DNA from: an uncultured delta proteobacterium
Lineage (GTDB): Bacteria; Desulfobacterota; Desulfobulbia; Desulfobulbales; Desulfurivibrionaceae
Direction of reading: 5' to 3'
NCBI GenBank assembly: GCA_903869265.1
Contig: CAIPYE010000001.1
Location: forward strand, 328,326 to 392,325
DNA: 64,000 bases
This document shows positions 43,222-52,947 of the stretch, piece by piece. The notes under the pieces were generated by a model that had not been told where the DNA came from, ran no database searches, and saw only the letters and a program-made list of their open reading frames with translations. Both the position numbers and the translations under genes were made by a program. Every line of letters starts with the position of its first letter. Position 1 is the stretch's first letter.

Positions 43222-44082
43222 TTACCTCCAAGCTTCTTCCGGCTTGGGAGCAAAAGCATTATACGCCAAACTGATTCCCAGGGCAAACAGGGTGGTGCCC
43301 ACCCCGATTACGGCGCCGAGGACGGTTGGCGCAATCAGGGCCAAGCGGATAAGGACCGTGGCCACCGCATAGCCGGAATTACGGAAGGATACCTGATACT
43401 GCGCACTGTAGCGAAGCGAAATAAGCACCACCAGCACATCACTGAAAACCAGCAGGGTGTAAAAGGAGGCAAAGGCGTTTTCCGGCAACCCAAAGGCGAA
43501 ATAACCCCAGAGGTCAACAAGGCAGATGCCCCCGAAAGAAACCAGCAGCAGCAGGGCTATCACCTTTTTGGCCAAGATGAAGTGACTGCGGATTTTCTCA
43601 TCCCCGCTGATGGGATGAGACCGCTGGGCTTTGTAAAAAAAGCCCAGGACCACAAAGATAAACAGGGCTCCCATCGCAGAGGCGACAATACTTCCCAGGG
43701 AAGGCGCAATTTCAGTCCAGGCCAGCGGTTCGCTGAAATGGGAAAACTCCTTGAAGGTATCCCGCAGGAGAATAAGGGAAAGTATCTCAAACTGTTTGCC
43801 CACCGATTTGGTCACCGAATGGGACAGACTGAGAATAAGGCTCACCACCTCAAGGGCCAGCAGCAGGTTGAAGGCCTGCTCAATGGCGGTAAGATGGGAC
43901 AGGGAAAAATGCGAGGCAAACGGTTCGGGCACAAGCTGCCGCCGGTTCAACTCGATGACGACGACAGTGGCGACAAAAAAACTGACCAGCAGCGTGGCGA
44001 AAAACTTCATCCCCTGCTTGCTTTCCAGGTGCAGTTCAACCCAGTCAAAGAGAAAACCTGCCCGTATCAGGAAGAAATCCAT
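43222..44082 (-). CDS. hypothetical integral membrane protein
   Basis: 286 residues with about six to seven hydrophobic helices (for example FATLLVSFFVATVVVIELN, ALFIFVVLGFFYKA, KVIALLLLVSFGGICLVDLW and the C-terminal LIAPTVLGAVIGVGTTLFAL). Start is set at MDFFLIRAGFLF; a longer reading upstream has a very basic, unlikely N terminus. No family or motif is recognised. It is monocistronic. The 199-bp gap towards the response regulator gene (43023-43221) shows nothing recognisable. Confidence 0.65.
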   Translation of the reverse strand: MDFFLIRAGFLFDWVELHLESKQGMKFFATLLVSFFVATVVVIELNRRQLVPEPFASHFSLSHLTAIEQAFNLLLALEVVSLILSLSHSVTKSVGKQFEILSLILLRDTFKEFSHFSEPLAWTEIAPSLGSIVASAMGALFIFVVLGFFYKAQRSHPISGDEKIRSHFILAKKVIALLLLVSFGGICLVDLWGYFAFGLPENAFASFYTLLVFSDVLVVLISLRYSAQYQVSFRNSGYAVATVLIRLALIAPTVLGAVIGVGTTLFALGISLAYNAFAPKPEEAWR

Positions 44083-44291
44083 ACTGTTCGCCTCCGCCCC
44101 ATGGGAATGGGAGATAATGTGTGTCTCTCTTTTTTTACTAATCTGTATTTTGGGGCGGGACAAGCTTTTCCTACCCCCCGGCAATCCCCTGGCCGACAAA
44201 ATCTTTGACTTGCGCTGGCCGGATGAGCCATCATGGAAGCAGGAGCTGTTTTTGGGCAGTCCATCCCATCCTGTTTGCCTCGGAGGTGATT

Positions 44292-44954
44292 ATGAGCGCG
44301 GAATCGATACAGGCCATGCTCCGCACCATTGAAGAAGAATGCCACTTTACCGGCGGCATCACCGGTCGCTTCACCCTGCGCCAAGAGGTTTTTGACGCCA
44401 TGGCCACGGTGCGGCGCGAGGAGTTCGTCCCGGACGAGCTCAAGCCCTATGCCTACGACAACAACCCCCTGCCCATCGGCAACGGCCAGACCATCTCCCA
44501 ACCCTTCATCGTCGCCCTGATGACCGACCTGCTGGAGCCGGAGCCGGACGACATCATCCTGGAAATCGGCACCGGCTCCGGCTATCAGGCCGCCGTTATA
44601 TCGCAACTGGTCAAGCGGGTATACAGCCTGGAGATCATTCCCGAACTGGCCAGACAGGCGGCCAAGCGCTTACACCTCCTGGGTTACGACACCGTGGAGG
44701 TCATTGCCTCCGATGGCTCTTTCGGGTTGCCGGAGCATGCCCCCTATGACGGGATCATCGTTACCGCTGCGGTGCCACGGATACCCAAACCCCTAGTCGA
44801 ACAGCTCACGCCTTTCGGCAAAATGGTCATTCCGGTGGGTCACCCCCATCTGCCGCAAGAGTTGCTGCTGGTGGAAAAATTCAACAACAAGATCACCAGC
44901 CGGAACATCCTCTCCGTGGCCTTTGTCCCCTTTACCGGAAAAGCGGAAGCCTGA
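44292..44954 (+). CDS. pcm: protein-L-isoaspartate O-methyltransferase
   Basis: Repair enzyme that methylates isoaspartyl residues in damaged proteins, 220 residues. CGGAGGTGATT directly before the ATG at 44292 fixes the start. RREEFVPDELKPYAYDNNPL and GNGQTISQPFIVALM are the substrate-loop signature. Motif I is LEIGTGSGYQAA and the post-region DGIIVTAAVPRIPKPL is typical. Cytosolic. It is convergent with the TRAP operon. Confidence 0.94.
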   Translation: MSAESIQAMLRTIEEECHFTGGITGRFTLRQEVFDAMATVRREEFVPDELKPYAYDNNPLPIGNGQTISQPFIVALMTDLLEPEPDDIILEIGTGSGYQAAVISQLVKRVYSLEIIPELARQAAKRLHLLGYDTVEVIASDGSFGLPEHAPYDGIIVTAAVPRIPKPLVEQLTPFGKMVIPVGHPHLPQELLLVEKFNNKITSRNILSVAFVPFTGKAEA

Positions 44955-44984
44955 CCGCCATGCCCCGCCCCAGAGGCAAACCCG

Positions 44985-46253
44985 TTACCCGAACAACCCC
45001 ACCAGAAAAAGGCTCAACAGCGGGAAATAGGTGATGAAGCCCAGACAGACAAGCAGTATCGCCAAGAATGGCAGGGTGGCGGTATAGAGTTCGGTAATGG
45101 GCCGCTCGAAACGGTAGCTGGCCAGAAAAAGATCAAGCCCCACCGGCGGGGTGCAGTAACCGATCTGCAGATTGGTCAAAAAGATGATGCCCAGGTGGGT
45201 GGGGTCAACCCCATACCCTTGGGCAATGGGCACGATGAGCGGCACCACCAGCACCAGGGCGGAAAAGATATCAAGCAAGCAGCCGACCATGAGCAAAAAG
45301 ACGTTCAGCAGCAGGAGAAAGGTGTACTTGCTTGAGATATGCTCCCGGATCAGGGCAAAAAGCTTGGCCGGGATCTCCTGATCGATCAAAAAACTGGTGG
45401 AGGCCATGGAGGCGGCCAACACCACGAAGATTCCCCCGAACAGAGCCATGCTCCGCACCACGATGGAGGGCAGTTGCGCCGGGGTGATATCCCGATGCAC
45501 GCACATCTCCACGATCAGAACATAGAGGGCAGTCACCGCCGCCGCCTCGCCCACGACAAAAAAGCCGCCATAAATCCCCCCCAGCACAATGACCGGCAAC
45601 GGCAGTTCCCAGGCTGCGGCGCGCAGGGCTCGCCGCCTTTCCCCTGCCGGCAGCGGCTGACGACGTGGGCCACGGGTGGCCGCCCCCTTCCTGATGCTGT
45701 ATGCGGCCAACAGGGCCAGCATCAACAGCCCAGGCAGAATCCCGGCCAGGAAGAGATGGTCGATCCTGGTTTCGGCGATGACTCCGTAAAGAATAAGGGG
45801 GAGGCTGGGCGGAAACAGCAACCCCAGGCTGCCGGAGGTGGTGATCAACCCCAAGGAAAATTGCTCCGGGTAGCGGTCCTTGAGCATGGCGGGAAAGAGC
45901 AAACCCCCAAGGGCAAAGATGGTCACCCCTGAGGCGCCGGTAAAGGCGGTGAAAATCGAACACACCACCAGGGCGATCACCGCCAACCCTCCGGGCAGCC
46001 AACCCAACAGCACGTTGGACAGGTCCAGCAACCGCACCGGGGCCTTGCTTTCGGAAAGCACGGTCCCGGCAAGGATAAACAAGGGCAGGGAGAGGAGCAT
46101 GGGGGTATCGGCCAGCCGGGACATCTCGATGATCACCACCGAGGGGTCAACGCCTGCGCCATGGAAGGACAGCAGGGCCATGGCGGCCATCACCACAAAA
46201 AGCGGGATGCCCAACACGGCCAGCCCGAGGGTTATCAGTTGCAAAAGCTGCAT
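44985..46253 (-). CDS. dctM: TRAP transporter large permease subunit (DctM)
   Basis: 422-residue polytopic protein with about twelve hydrophobic helices. DctM-type conserved parts include SLPLFILAGTVLSES, FTGASGVTIFALGGLLFPAM, SLGLLFPPSLPLILYG and LQIGYCTPPVGLDLFLAS. It is the ion-coupled transport subunit of a tripartite ATP-independent periplasmic transporter. The ATG lies 8 nt after the stop of the small permease gene. Sequence alone does not reveal the substrate. Confidence 0.93.
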   Translation of the reverse strand: MQLLQLITLGLAVLGIPLFVVMAAMALLSFHGAGVDPSVVIIEMSRLADTPMLLSLPLFILAGTVLSESKAPVRLLDLSNVLLGWLPGGLAVIALVVCSIFTAFTGASGVTIFALGGLLFPAMLKDRYPEQFSLGLITTSGSLGLLFPPSLPLILYGVIAETRIDHLFLAGILPGLLMLALLAAYSIRKGAATRGPRRQPLPAGERRRALRAAAWELPLPVIVLGGIYGGFFVVGEAAAVTALYVLIVEMCVHRDITPAQLPSIVVRSMALFGGIFVVLAASMASTSFLIDQEIPAKLFALIREHISSKYTFLLLLNVFLLMVGCLLDIFSALVLVVPLIVPIAQGYGVDPTHLGIIFLTNLQIGYCTPPVGLDLFLASYRFERPITELYTATLPFLAILLVCLGFITYFPLLSLFLVGLFG

Positions 46254-46261
46254 ATCAAGAC

Positions 46262-46804
46262 CTACGCCGACTCATCGGAGGCTCGGACCACTTTCCCGGC
46301 CAGAGCTGCGCGAAAGCTGCGCACGCTGCTGATCAGGAAACGCAGGGCAATCCCACCAAAGGCTATGGGGAAAACCAGGTTGAGCTGCCAGGAGGCAAGC
46401 CCGGCCATCTCCTGCCCGTTGCCCTGGCCCGCTTCCTGAAGGACAAAATCAACCGCCACCCAGGTAAGCACCAGACAAACGCCCGTGGCAAAAAGATAGC
46501 GCACCACCCGCAGCCAACGAAAAATTCCCTTGGGCAGGAGGTGGGAGGCAAGATCAATGGAGATATGCTTGTCCATTTTTGTGGCCACCACGGCCCCGAG
46601 GAGCCCGGCCCACAACACCATGACCCGCAGAAGCGGATCGGCCCAGGACAGCCCCCCGCCCCAGACATCGCGCAGCACGATCTGGGCGCAGGCCAGAAGG
46701 ATCATGGCACCGATGAGCAGCAGAAGAACCGCCTCCTCAATCCTTTCCAGCAGCCGGCCTATCTGCTGGATGCTTTCGAAAAACCAGGCCAGGATGGCGC
46801 TCAT
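46262..46804 (-). CDS. dctQ: TRAP transporter small permease subunit (DctQ)
   Basis: 180 residues with four hydrophobic helices (VLLLLIGAMILLACAQIVLR, VLWAGLLGAVVATKM, YLFATGVCLVLTWVAVDF, LNLVFPIAFGGIALRFLI). The LRVMVLWAGLLGAVVATKMD stretch with KHISID is the DctQ family signature. The ATG at 46804 overlaps the stop of the binding-protein gene (ATGA). A longer reading upstream would lie inside that gene. Confidence 0.9.
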   Translation of the reverse strand: MSAILAWFFESIQQIGRLLERIEEAVLLLLIGAMILLACAQIVLRDVWGGGLSWADPLLRVMVLWAGLLGAVVATKMDKHISIDLASHLLPKGIFRWLRVVRYLFATGVCLVLTWVAVDFVLQEAGQGNGQEMAGLASWQLNLVFPIAFGGIALRFLISSVRSFRAALAGKVVRASDESA

Positions 46805-47838
46805 TTCGCCACAGCCCCGCCTGCCGGTTTTGCCCGGCACTCGGCGAGCAATCGGGTCGCAGCCTCGTATATTTCCTTGGAAAAAGCCGTGCCGATCAGA
46901 CGCGGCACGGTTTTCTGGTCGCGCACCGCCAGCAGCTGCCGCAGGGTTTCCTTGTCCGCCACCACCATCTGAATGCCATTCTTTTTCAGGGTGACAAGGG
47001 CCTCTTCATTGCTGCGTCGGGTGTCGACCAGAAGCTCAGCAAAATGCTTTTTCGCGGCACGCTCCATCAGGGCGGCATGCTGGGGCGGCAGCTTGTCAAA
47101 GGCGCTCTTGGAAAAAACCAAGCCGCCATAGGCGTAGCCAAAGGGCGTATCGGTGATGTATTTGGTGCGGGTAAACCACTGGAGGACGATGGAACCGTAA
47201 AAACCGTTGAACACCGTGTTGATCATGCCGGTTTGCAGGGAGGAGAGCACGTCCGGGATGGAAAGGGGAATGGGGGTGACACCCATATCCTCCAAAAAGG
47301 AGCGGCTGAGCGGATCATTCTCCGGCGCCCAGCATTTGCTCGCCCGCAACTGGGCCACTGTGCTCACCGGCTCGCCGGACATGGTGTAGACAAAGCCGAC
47401 CTCGGTCATGGCAAGCAGCACCATGTCCTTATCCAGAAAGGCTTTTTGAAAACGCGGGAACAACCCCTCGGCAACCCGGTCCACCTCGGCATAGGACTTA
47501 AAGAGAAAGGGGATGGCCATGATCCGGAAATCCGGCACAGTCTCGCTGATCCCGGTCATGGTGAAGCCGCCGCCCTGGAGCTGGCCGATCCGCATCTTGC
47601 GGTACATGGCGCGGTCGTCGCCCATCACCCCGCCCATGTAGAGCTTGAAGCCGATCTCGCCGTTGCTCTTGGCGGTGACCTCGTCCTGAAATTCCTGAAA
47701 CCGCTTGGCCCAGACACTGCCATCCGGGGCAAGGGTGGCGATCTTGAAGAGATAGCGGGGCGCAGCCTCAGCACCCGGAGGGGACATGAACGCCAGAAGG
47801 GCAATACCGAAACAGACCGTGCGCAACAGACGATTCAT
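46801..47838 (-). CDS. dctP: TRAP transporter substrate-binding protein (DctP)
   Basis: 345 residues with a signal peptide (MNRLLRTVCFGIALLAFMSP ... AEA). The mature part has the DctP-type beginning FKIATLAPDGSVWAKRFQEF, then GGVMGDDRAMYRKMRIGQLQ, and the conserved basic contact region LRASKCWAPENDPLSR. AGGAAAGAT precedes the ATG. It sits 16 nt after the tatT-like gene. Pairing with TatT marks the TRAP subtype studied in Treponema, where a hydrophobic or carboxylate ligand is suspected. The ligand here is unknown. Confidence 0.92.
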   Translation of the reverse strand: MNRLLRTVCFGIALLAFMSPPGAEAAPRYLFKIATLAPDGSVWAKRFQEFQDEVTAKSNGEIGFKLYMGGVMGDDRAMYRKMRIGQLQGGGFTMTGISETVPDFRIMAIPFLFKSYAEVDRVAEGLFPRFQKAFLDKDMVLLAMTEVGFVYTMSGEPVSTVAQLRASKCWAPENDPLSRSFLEDMGVTPIPLSIPDVLSSLQTGMINTVFNGFYGSIVLQWFTRTKYITDTPFGYAYGGLVFSKSAFDKLPPQHAALMERAAKKHFAELLVDTRRSNEEALVTLKKNGIQMVVADKETLRQLLAVRDQKTVPRLIGTAFSKEIYEAATRLLAECRAKPAGGAVAK

Positions 47839-47854
47839 ATCTTTCCTCCTCACT

Positions 47855-48745
47855 CTAAAAAAAGTCATCGACCTGGGCCAGCAATCTCTGGGCCCGCCGC
47901 TTGGCCAGCACATTTGGCAGGGTCAGGTCCGGGGCTAAAGCAAGATCAAAGGCCAACGTCTCTTCCAAGAGACGGACATAGAGCTCCCGGTCAAGGGTCT
48001 GCCGGGCGTAATATTCGGCATAGGCCACCAAGGCCGGGAGAAACCGGCGATCGCCCAGGGCAAGGGCTCTCTCAAAATGGCCCCGGCTCACCTCCGGCTT
48101 GCCGCCCAGCATCACCGGGCGGGAGCCATTATAGATGCCGAGAAAGAGATGGGCGCCGCCATGGTAAAAACTCTCATCCAGGGCCAGCACCCGCAACATC
48201 AACTGTTCGACCTTGGGCAGATCGGCCACTGCCGCAGGCGCACCCTTGCTGAACCCGATCCAGGTGGCCCAGCCGTAACCGGACCAGAACAATTTTTCCA
48301 CCTCTCCGGGGCCGACGGACTGCACCGCCTCGCTGAACCCGGCCAGCGGGATCTGGGCTGCCTCGCCAAGCCGCTTGTTGGTGCCAAGCAGGCGCAGGCC
48401 GTATTCCCTGGCCCTTTGCCCAAGCACGGCACCCCGTTCCGGACGGCCGCATTCGGGCATGAGGCTCGCGTAAGCCGTATAGGCCTGGGTGCCATGCAGC
48501 AGCAACCGGACGTTGTCCGGGTCGGAGACCAGCAGGCTGTCAAGGAGCAGCAGGTAGGAGGGGGCGCCGTCACAGACCAGTTCCAGATCTGCCTGACGGT
48601 TGAGATTTTTCACCACCGGCCCTACCATGGGGGGGATCACCAGCGAAGCACACCCCTGCGACAACACCGCAACCGCGAACAGCCCGGCGGCCAGACGCCC
48701 ATGCCGCACGAGAAAAAACCACCATTGGTCAATGATCTTCTGCAT
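47855..48745 (-). CDS. TRAP-associated TatT-like lipoprotein
   Basis: 296 residues from the ATG ending at 48745. A signal peptide ends in a lipobox-like LSQGC (about 32), so it should be a lipoprotein. The rest is a helical TPR-like protein (YLLLLDSLLVSDPDNVRLLL; HFERALALGDRRFLPALVAY). LELVCDGAPSYLLLLDS and YASLMPECG are typical of the TatT component family. TatT proteins bind the DctP-type subunit and extend the transporter with a periplasmic partner. First gene of the TRAP operon. Confidence 0.88.
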   Translation of the reverse strand: MQKIIDQWWFFLVRHGRLAAGLFAVAVLSQGCASLVIPPMVGPVVKNLNRQADLELVCDGAPSYLLLLDSLLVSDPDNVRLLLHGTQAYTAYASLMPECGRPERGAVLGQRAREYGLRLLGTNKRLGEAAQIPLAGFSEAVQSVGPGEVEKLFWSGYGWATWIGFSKGAPAAVADLPKVEQLMLRVLALDESFYHGGAHLFLGIYNGSRPVMLGGKPEVSRGHFERALALGDRRFLPALVAYAEYYARQTLDRELYVRLLEETLAFDLALAPDLTLPNVLAKRRAQRLLAQVDDFF

Positions 48746-48855
48746 GGCCAACCTGACCTCTTTTTTAGCCAAACGCTTACGGGTGCGTGCCAAGCCTCTC
48801 TTGCCGAGTATACCATACCCCTTTGCGCCCCGGATACAGGCAACCGAACCCGTCC

Positions 48856-48891
48856 CAAAAAAAATGCCCCGGCAAAAAAATTGCCAGGGCA
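48856..48891 (-). terminator. rho-independent terminator after the FKBP gene
   Basis: On the minus strand TGCCCTGGCAA (48891-48881) pairs with TTGCCGGGGCA (48875-48865), with one mismatch, and is followed by an 8-T tract (plus-strand A8, 48857-48864). It lies between the FKBP gene end and the TatT gene. Confidence 0.85.
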
Positions 48892-48917
48892 TGGAAACAC
48901 ACTCGTTATGCCCCGGA

Positions 48918-49346
48918 TCAGGAAATCGCCACCAGTTCCAGATCAAAGGTAAGATCCTTGCCTGCCAAAGGCGGATTGGCGTCCAGGACAACAACCTCGT
49001 CCGTGACCGCCAGAACCGTAACCACAACCAGTTCGCCATTGGGGCCGCCCATCTGTAGTTTCTGGTCAACTTCCGGATTGAGATCCGGGGGAACCTGATT
49101 GAGCGGCACCTCGATAACCAGCGCCTCATTCTTTTCCCCATAGGCTTTATGCGAGGGGATGGTGACTTTCTTCTTGTCGCCGATGGCCATGCCTAAAACA
49201 GCTTCATCGAAACCAACGATTACCTGGCCGCCGCCAATGGTGAACACCAGGGGGTCGCGCCCGGCAGAGGAATCGAAAACAGTCCCATCCTCCAGCGTGC
49301 CGGTATAATGGATCTTGACGCTATCTCCTTTTTTGGCCTGTGACAT
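48918..49346 (-). CDS. FKBP-type peptidyl-prolyl isomerase (SlyD-like)
   Basis: 142 residues. The FKBP half has GDSVKIHYTGTLEDGTVFDS and VIVGFDEAVLGMAIGDKK. An inserted-flap (IF) chaperone domain (about 70-125) follows, then the FKBP C-terminal strand LTFDLELVAIS. The arrangement and length are those of SlyD/FkpB-type enzymes, which accelerate prolyl isomerisation and bind unfolded protein. No His-rich metal tail is present. AGGAGCACG precedes the ATG and a terminator follows. Confidence 0.92.
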   Translation of the reverse strand: MSQAKKGDSVKIHYTGTLEDGTVFDSSAGRDPLVFTIGGGQVIVGFDEAVLGMAIGDKKKVTIPSHKAYGEKNEALVIEVPLNQVPPDLNPEVDQKLQMGGPNGELVVVTVLAVTDEVVVLDANPPLAGKDLTFDLELVAIS

Positions 49347-49544
49347 ATCGTGCTCCTTTTCGTCTTCTCCCTGTGGGGATTTTTTTCAATAAAATTAAGG
49401 TAGTTATCGCAAAACCCAACAAAGGTTCATGCTTTTTTTAACAATGGTGCTTGCCGAGGTCCTTCTTTGGCTTTAAGCTAAGAGACCGTGCTCTCCTTTT
49501 TCCAATAGCAGCGCAGCACCGCGGCGACAGCAAAGGACTTGTTC

Positions 49545-49772
49545 ATGTACGAATGGATTCTCACCGGGCTCAGCATCCTGGGAACCTTATACAACCTGCA
49601 AAAACGTGCAGCAGGCTGGGTGATCTGGACCATCTCCAATCTTGGCTGGATTGTCAGCTTTTCCCATAAGGGCATGATGGCCGAGGCCTTTCTCTTCTCG
49701 GTCTATCTGGTACTGTCCGTTTACGGCATCTTCAAATGGTGGACGCCCAAGCCCCAGCAAGAAAAAGGCTAA
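49545..49772 (+). CDS. small PnuC-like membrane protein
   Basis: 75 residues with three hydrophobic segments (WILTGLSILGTLYNL, WVIWTISNLGWIVSF, AFLFSVYLVLSVYGIFKWW). The order resembles one half of the PnuC/nicotinamide riboside transporter family, which has similar W-x-x-x-N-x-x-W patterns. It may be a shortened member or a separate small family. AAGGA lies 8 nt before the ATG at 49545. A TTG two codons upstream is an alternative start. Confidence 0.7.
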   Translation: MYEWILTGLSILGTLYNLQKRAAGWVIWTISNLGWIVSFSHKGMMAEAFLFSVYLVLSVYGIFKWWTPKPQQEKG

Positions 49773-49781
49773 GGCCGCGAC

Positions 49782-50672
49782 TCACGCGCCCAATTGGATG
49801 GAATCCTCCACGCCCAGGGACTGGTAGATATCCAGGGCCTGCCTGGCGTGGTTCAGGGTATAAAAATGGATGCCCCGCACCTCATTGTCGATCAGATCAC
49901 GGACCTGTTCGGTGGCCCAGTGCACGCCGACTTTTTCCACCTGATCATCGCTTCTGGCCCGATCCAGAGCGCGCAACAACGATGCGGGAATCCTGGCCCC
50001 GGCGGCAAGCTCCGCCATGCGGACCATCCCGCTCTTAGAAGTAATGGGCATGAGCCCAGCAATGATGGGCACCGTAATGCCGGCCAGGGCGCAGCGGTCA
50101 CGGAAATCATAAAAATCGCGGTTGTCAAAAAAGAGCTGGGTCACGATATAGTCCGCCCCGGCGTCAACCTTGGCCTTGAGATAGTCCATCTCCAGCAGCC
50201 GGTTGGGGGTGGCGGGATGCCCTTCCGGGAAACCGGCGACGCCTACGCCCATCTGCGGGAAATTCTTTTTGATAAAGGCAACCAGATCGGCGGCATAGGC
50301 AAAGCCATCCTGGGGCTGGACGAAATCCGTCTGGCCCTTGGGGGGGTCGCCACGCAGGGCGAGGATATTCTTAACCCCGCTTGCCGCATAGGTACGGAGG
50401 ATTTCTCCTGTTTCCGCCCGGTTTGAGCCAACGCAGGTAAGATGGGAGACAACGGTGAGGTTGGTCTCCTGCTGAATCCTGACAATGAGCTTGTGGGTCC
50501 GGTCCCGGGTCGAACCGCCCGCCCCGTATGTCACGCTGACATAGGCGGGTTTCAGGGGCATCAGATCGGAGATATTGGCAAAAAGATTTTCCCAGCCCGG
50601 CTCGTCCTTGGGCGGAAAAAACTCAAAACTGAAGGAAATCCGGTTGTTCTCTAAAATGTCTTTAACCAGCAT
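49782..50672 (-). CDS. metF: methylenetetrahydrofolate reductase
   Basis: Flavoenzyme reducing 5,10-methylene- to 5-methyl-tetrahydrofolate, 296 residues. SFEFFPPKDEPGWENLF is the N-terminal signature. VSVTYGAGGSTRDRTHKL and SHLTCVG contact folate, NILALRGDPPKG is the central hallmark, and GVAGFPEGHP and YIVTQLFFDNRDFYDF follow. Start at the ATG ending 50672 (MLVKDILENN). The C-terminal regulatory domain of eukaryotic forms is absent, as expected. No riboswitch is seen in the 268-bp upstream gap. Confidence 0.95.
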   Translation of the reverse strand: MLVKDILENNRISFSFEFFPPKDEPGWENLFANISDLMPLKPAYVSVTYGAGGSTRDRTHKLIVRIQQETNLTVVSHLTCVGSNRAETGEILRTYAASGVKNILALRGDPPKGQTDFVQPQDGFAYAADLVAFIKKNFPQMGVGVAGFPEGHPATPNRLLEMDYLKAKVDAGADYIVTQLFFDNRDFYDFRDRCALAGITVPIIAGLMPITSKSGMVRMAELAAGARIPASLLRALDRARSDDQVEKVGVHWATEQVRDLIDNEVRGIHFYTLNHARQALDIYQSLGVEDSIQLGA

Positions 50673-50940
50673 CGTCTCTCTAACCCGTTGTTTTGGTGAA
50701 AATATTTCATATATCAGAAGAAACACCTATCTACCAAATTTGACATCTGATTGCTCGAAAAATTCACGCTAATCTGGAAAAAATACGCGACACTCGGCAA
50801 ATACAGTCTCAGAAGTTCCCCTCTGGACAGGACAAACCCTTATCTTGACTTGACAAAGTCCGGCCCAGGGTTGTAATCAGATTCTGGTGAAGAGTGGAAA
50901 CATTGCGCCATCGGGAAGATGGCCGGGGGATCAATAAACA

Positions 50941-52875
50941 TTGGCACATTCAAACAGAAAAACACCTGCGGCCGCCCTGCTCTTCTGCTCTCTGTGCCTG
51001 GCAGCCCCAGTCCGTCAAGCCGGTGCCTACACCGCAAAAGACCTTGAAACCCTCTTGTCCACCAATCGCTGTGTGGAGTGCGATCTTTCCGGCGCGGATC
51101 TCCGCAAGGCAAAGCTTGCCGGCGCCTTTCTGGAGCGGGCCAATCTCTCCAGAGCAAACCTTGCCGGGGCGAATCTGGAAGGGGCTAACCTCAAAGCTGT
51201 TGATCTTTCCGGGGCAAACCTGATTGACGCCAACCTGGTGGAGGTTGATTTCTATAAGGCGGATCTCACCGGCGCCTTTCTCAAGGGGGCAAACCTCAAG
51301 GGCGCTTCCCTTGCCACCAGCAGCCGTGACCGGGCAATCCTTGAGGGCGGCTCATACACCGCCCCGGAAAACGCGCTGAAGGAGCCGGAAAAACCGTTGC
51401 CGGAACCACCTGCCGCCGTGCCTCCTCCGCGCCAGGAAAAAATCGAACCAGCCGCGCCTGCCGCCCAGACTCAAAAAACTGAACCGGCACAGGCACCTGC
51501 CCCGGTTGCCCCCGTGATTCCCGCACCTGCCCGGCCGACACCAGCGCCAGCGCCAAAACCTGTTCCTGAATCGTTGCCCGCCCCGGTCCCTGCGGAAATT
51601 CCGCAGGCAAGGCCGACACATACTTTGCCAACAGCGCCCGAGCCGCCCACTGTGATCCAGGCGGAGGAACCCATAGCGCCTCCCCCACCAGTACAGATGC
51701 AACCTGTCCCCCCCAGGGTTTTCAAAAAAACGGCTGTTCCTCCGACGACGACCATCCCCTCGGATGGCGCCTCTGCGATGGAGCGCCTGATCGCCCAAAA
51801 CGCTTGCCCCGGCTGCAATCTGGCCGGAGCCGATCTTATTGGCCTTAACCTAAATCGGGCCAATCTGGCCGGAGCCAATCTGAGCGGGGCCAACCTTGAA
51901 GGCGCAAGCCTCAAGACGGCAGACCTGGCAGAGGCAAACCTCAGCCGAGCCAATCTCACCGGGGCCTCCTTGGCCGGGGCCGACCTTTACAAGGCAGACC
52001 TCACCGGGGCAATCCTGTCAGGGGCTGACTTTGAAGGAGCGTACCTGATCGGAACGATCCTGGAAAAAGAACGGCAGAAGGGCAACAAAGCGGATATTGA
52101 TGCTTTCCTCGCCCAATACCGGGACAAAACAAAACCCGCAAAAACCAAGGGGAAAAATCCCCAGAAAAAAGAGCGGACCCAGGTAGAAAACCTCCGGGCA
52201 ACCCCCTTCGCGGCGATGCAGACAATGCCAACGGTGATGAATACTCCTGACCAGGAGAATGAATCCGCCGACAACGCCGCAGAGTCAGAGGCCAGCCCGG
52301 ACCAGGCTCTGGCCATGAAAGAGGCGCCCATTGTTTCTCCTGTGCCCAACGCCCCGGCAGCACCCCAGGCCGCCATAACGCCTCCGGTCAAAGCAGCGCC
52401 AGCGGAGACAAAGCCAGTTGCAACGACAAGCGTCGCCGTCGCGGCCCCGCCCCTACCCATTGCAGCGCCGGTCCCGCCAAGCACGCCAGCCCCGGCGAAA
52501 AAACCGGAAGAAGCGAAGGAGCCTGAAGCCCCCAAGCTTACCGATCTCGAAAAGCTCCTGCAACTCAACCGCTGCGTGGAGTGCAACTTCGCCGGCCAGG
52601 ACCTTTCCGGGAAAAAACTCAAAGGTGCCTTTCTTGAGCGTAGCAACCTCGCCGGGGCAAACCTGCGAGACGCCAATCTGGAAGGGGCCAACCTCAAGGG
52701 CGCGAATCTTTCCGGAGCCAATCTGGAAAATGCCAATCTGGAAGGGGCTGATTTCTACAAGGCTGACCTGAGCAACGCCAATCTCAAGGGGGCAAACCTC
52801 AGGGACGCGGCAGGGCTCAAGCGAACAGATTCCAAACCGGAAGAACCCGCGAGCACCGGTTGGTTTTCAAAATAA
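50941..52875 (+). CDS. exported pentapeptide-repeat protein with three CxxC-capped modules
   Basis: 644 residues from a TTG start; a GGGGG stretch lies about 11 nt upstream. There is a signal peptide (about 1-29). Three blocks of A(N/D)LxG-type pentapeptides (about 44-115, 289-375, 545-625) should form right-handed quadrilateral beta helices. Each block begins with a CxxC pair: C44-C47 (CVEC), C289-C292 (CPGC) and C545-C548 (CVEC), within L-x-x-x-(R/A)-C-x-x-C. Long Pro/Ala/Glu-rich linkers (about 130-280 and 410-530) separate the blocks. Stand-alone gene. Function unknown; the CxxC caps could bind metal or form disulfides. Confidence 0.85.
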   Translation: MAHSNRKTPAAALLFCSLCLAAPVRQAGAYTAKDLETLLSTNRCVECDLSGADLRKAKLAGAFLERANLSRANLAGANLEGANLKAVDLSGANLIDANLVEVDFYKADLTGAFLKGANLKGASLATSSRDRAILEGGSYTAPENALKEPEKPLPEPPAAVPPPRQEKIEPAAPAAQTQKTEPAQAPAPVAPVIPAPARPTPAPAPKPVPESLPAPVPAEIPQARPTHTLPTAPEPPTVIQAEEPIAPPPPVQMQPVPPRVFKKTAVPPTTTIPSDGASAMERLIAQNACPGCNLAGADLIGLNLNRANLAGANLSGANLEGASLKTADLAEANLSRANLTGASLAGADLYKADLTGAILSGADFEGAYLIGTILEKERQKGNKADIDAFLAQYRDKTKPAKTKGKNPQKKERTQVENLRATPFAAMQTMPTVMNTPDQENESADNAAESEASPDQALAMKEAPIVSPVPNAPAAPQAAITPPVKAAPAETKPVATTSVAVAAPPLPIAAPVPPSTPAPAKKPEEAKEPEAPKLTDLEKLLQLNRCVECNFAGQDLSGKKLKGAFLERSNLAGANLRDANLEGANLKGANLSGANLENANLEGADFYKADLSNANLKGANLRDAAGLKRTDSKPEEPASTGWFSK

Positions 52876-52947
52876 ATTTGTTGCAGCACTATTCGGGCGC
52901 AATCAACGCCCCGAAAAGACAGTGTAAGCCCAGGGGGGAGGACTTTT

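Noticed and set aside
50673..50940. SAM or cobalamin riboswitch upstream of metF
   Set aside because: No conserved riboswitch core or terminator-like stem is visible in the AT-rich gap.
50941..52875. Short-period DNA repeats as a CRISPR or satellite
   Set aside because: The 15-bp periodicity is the coding of pentapeptide repeats.
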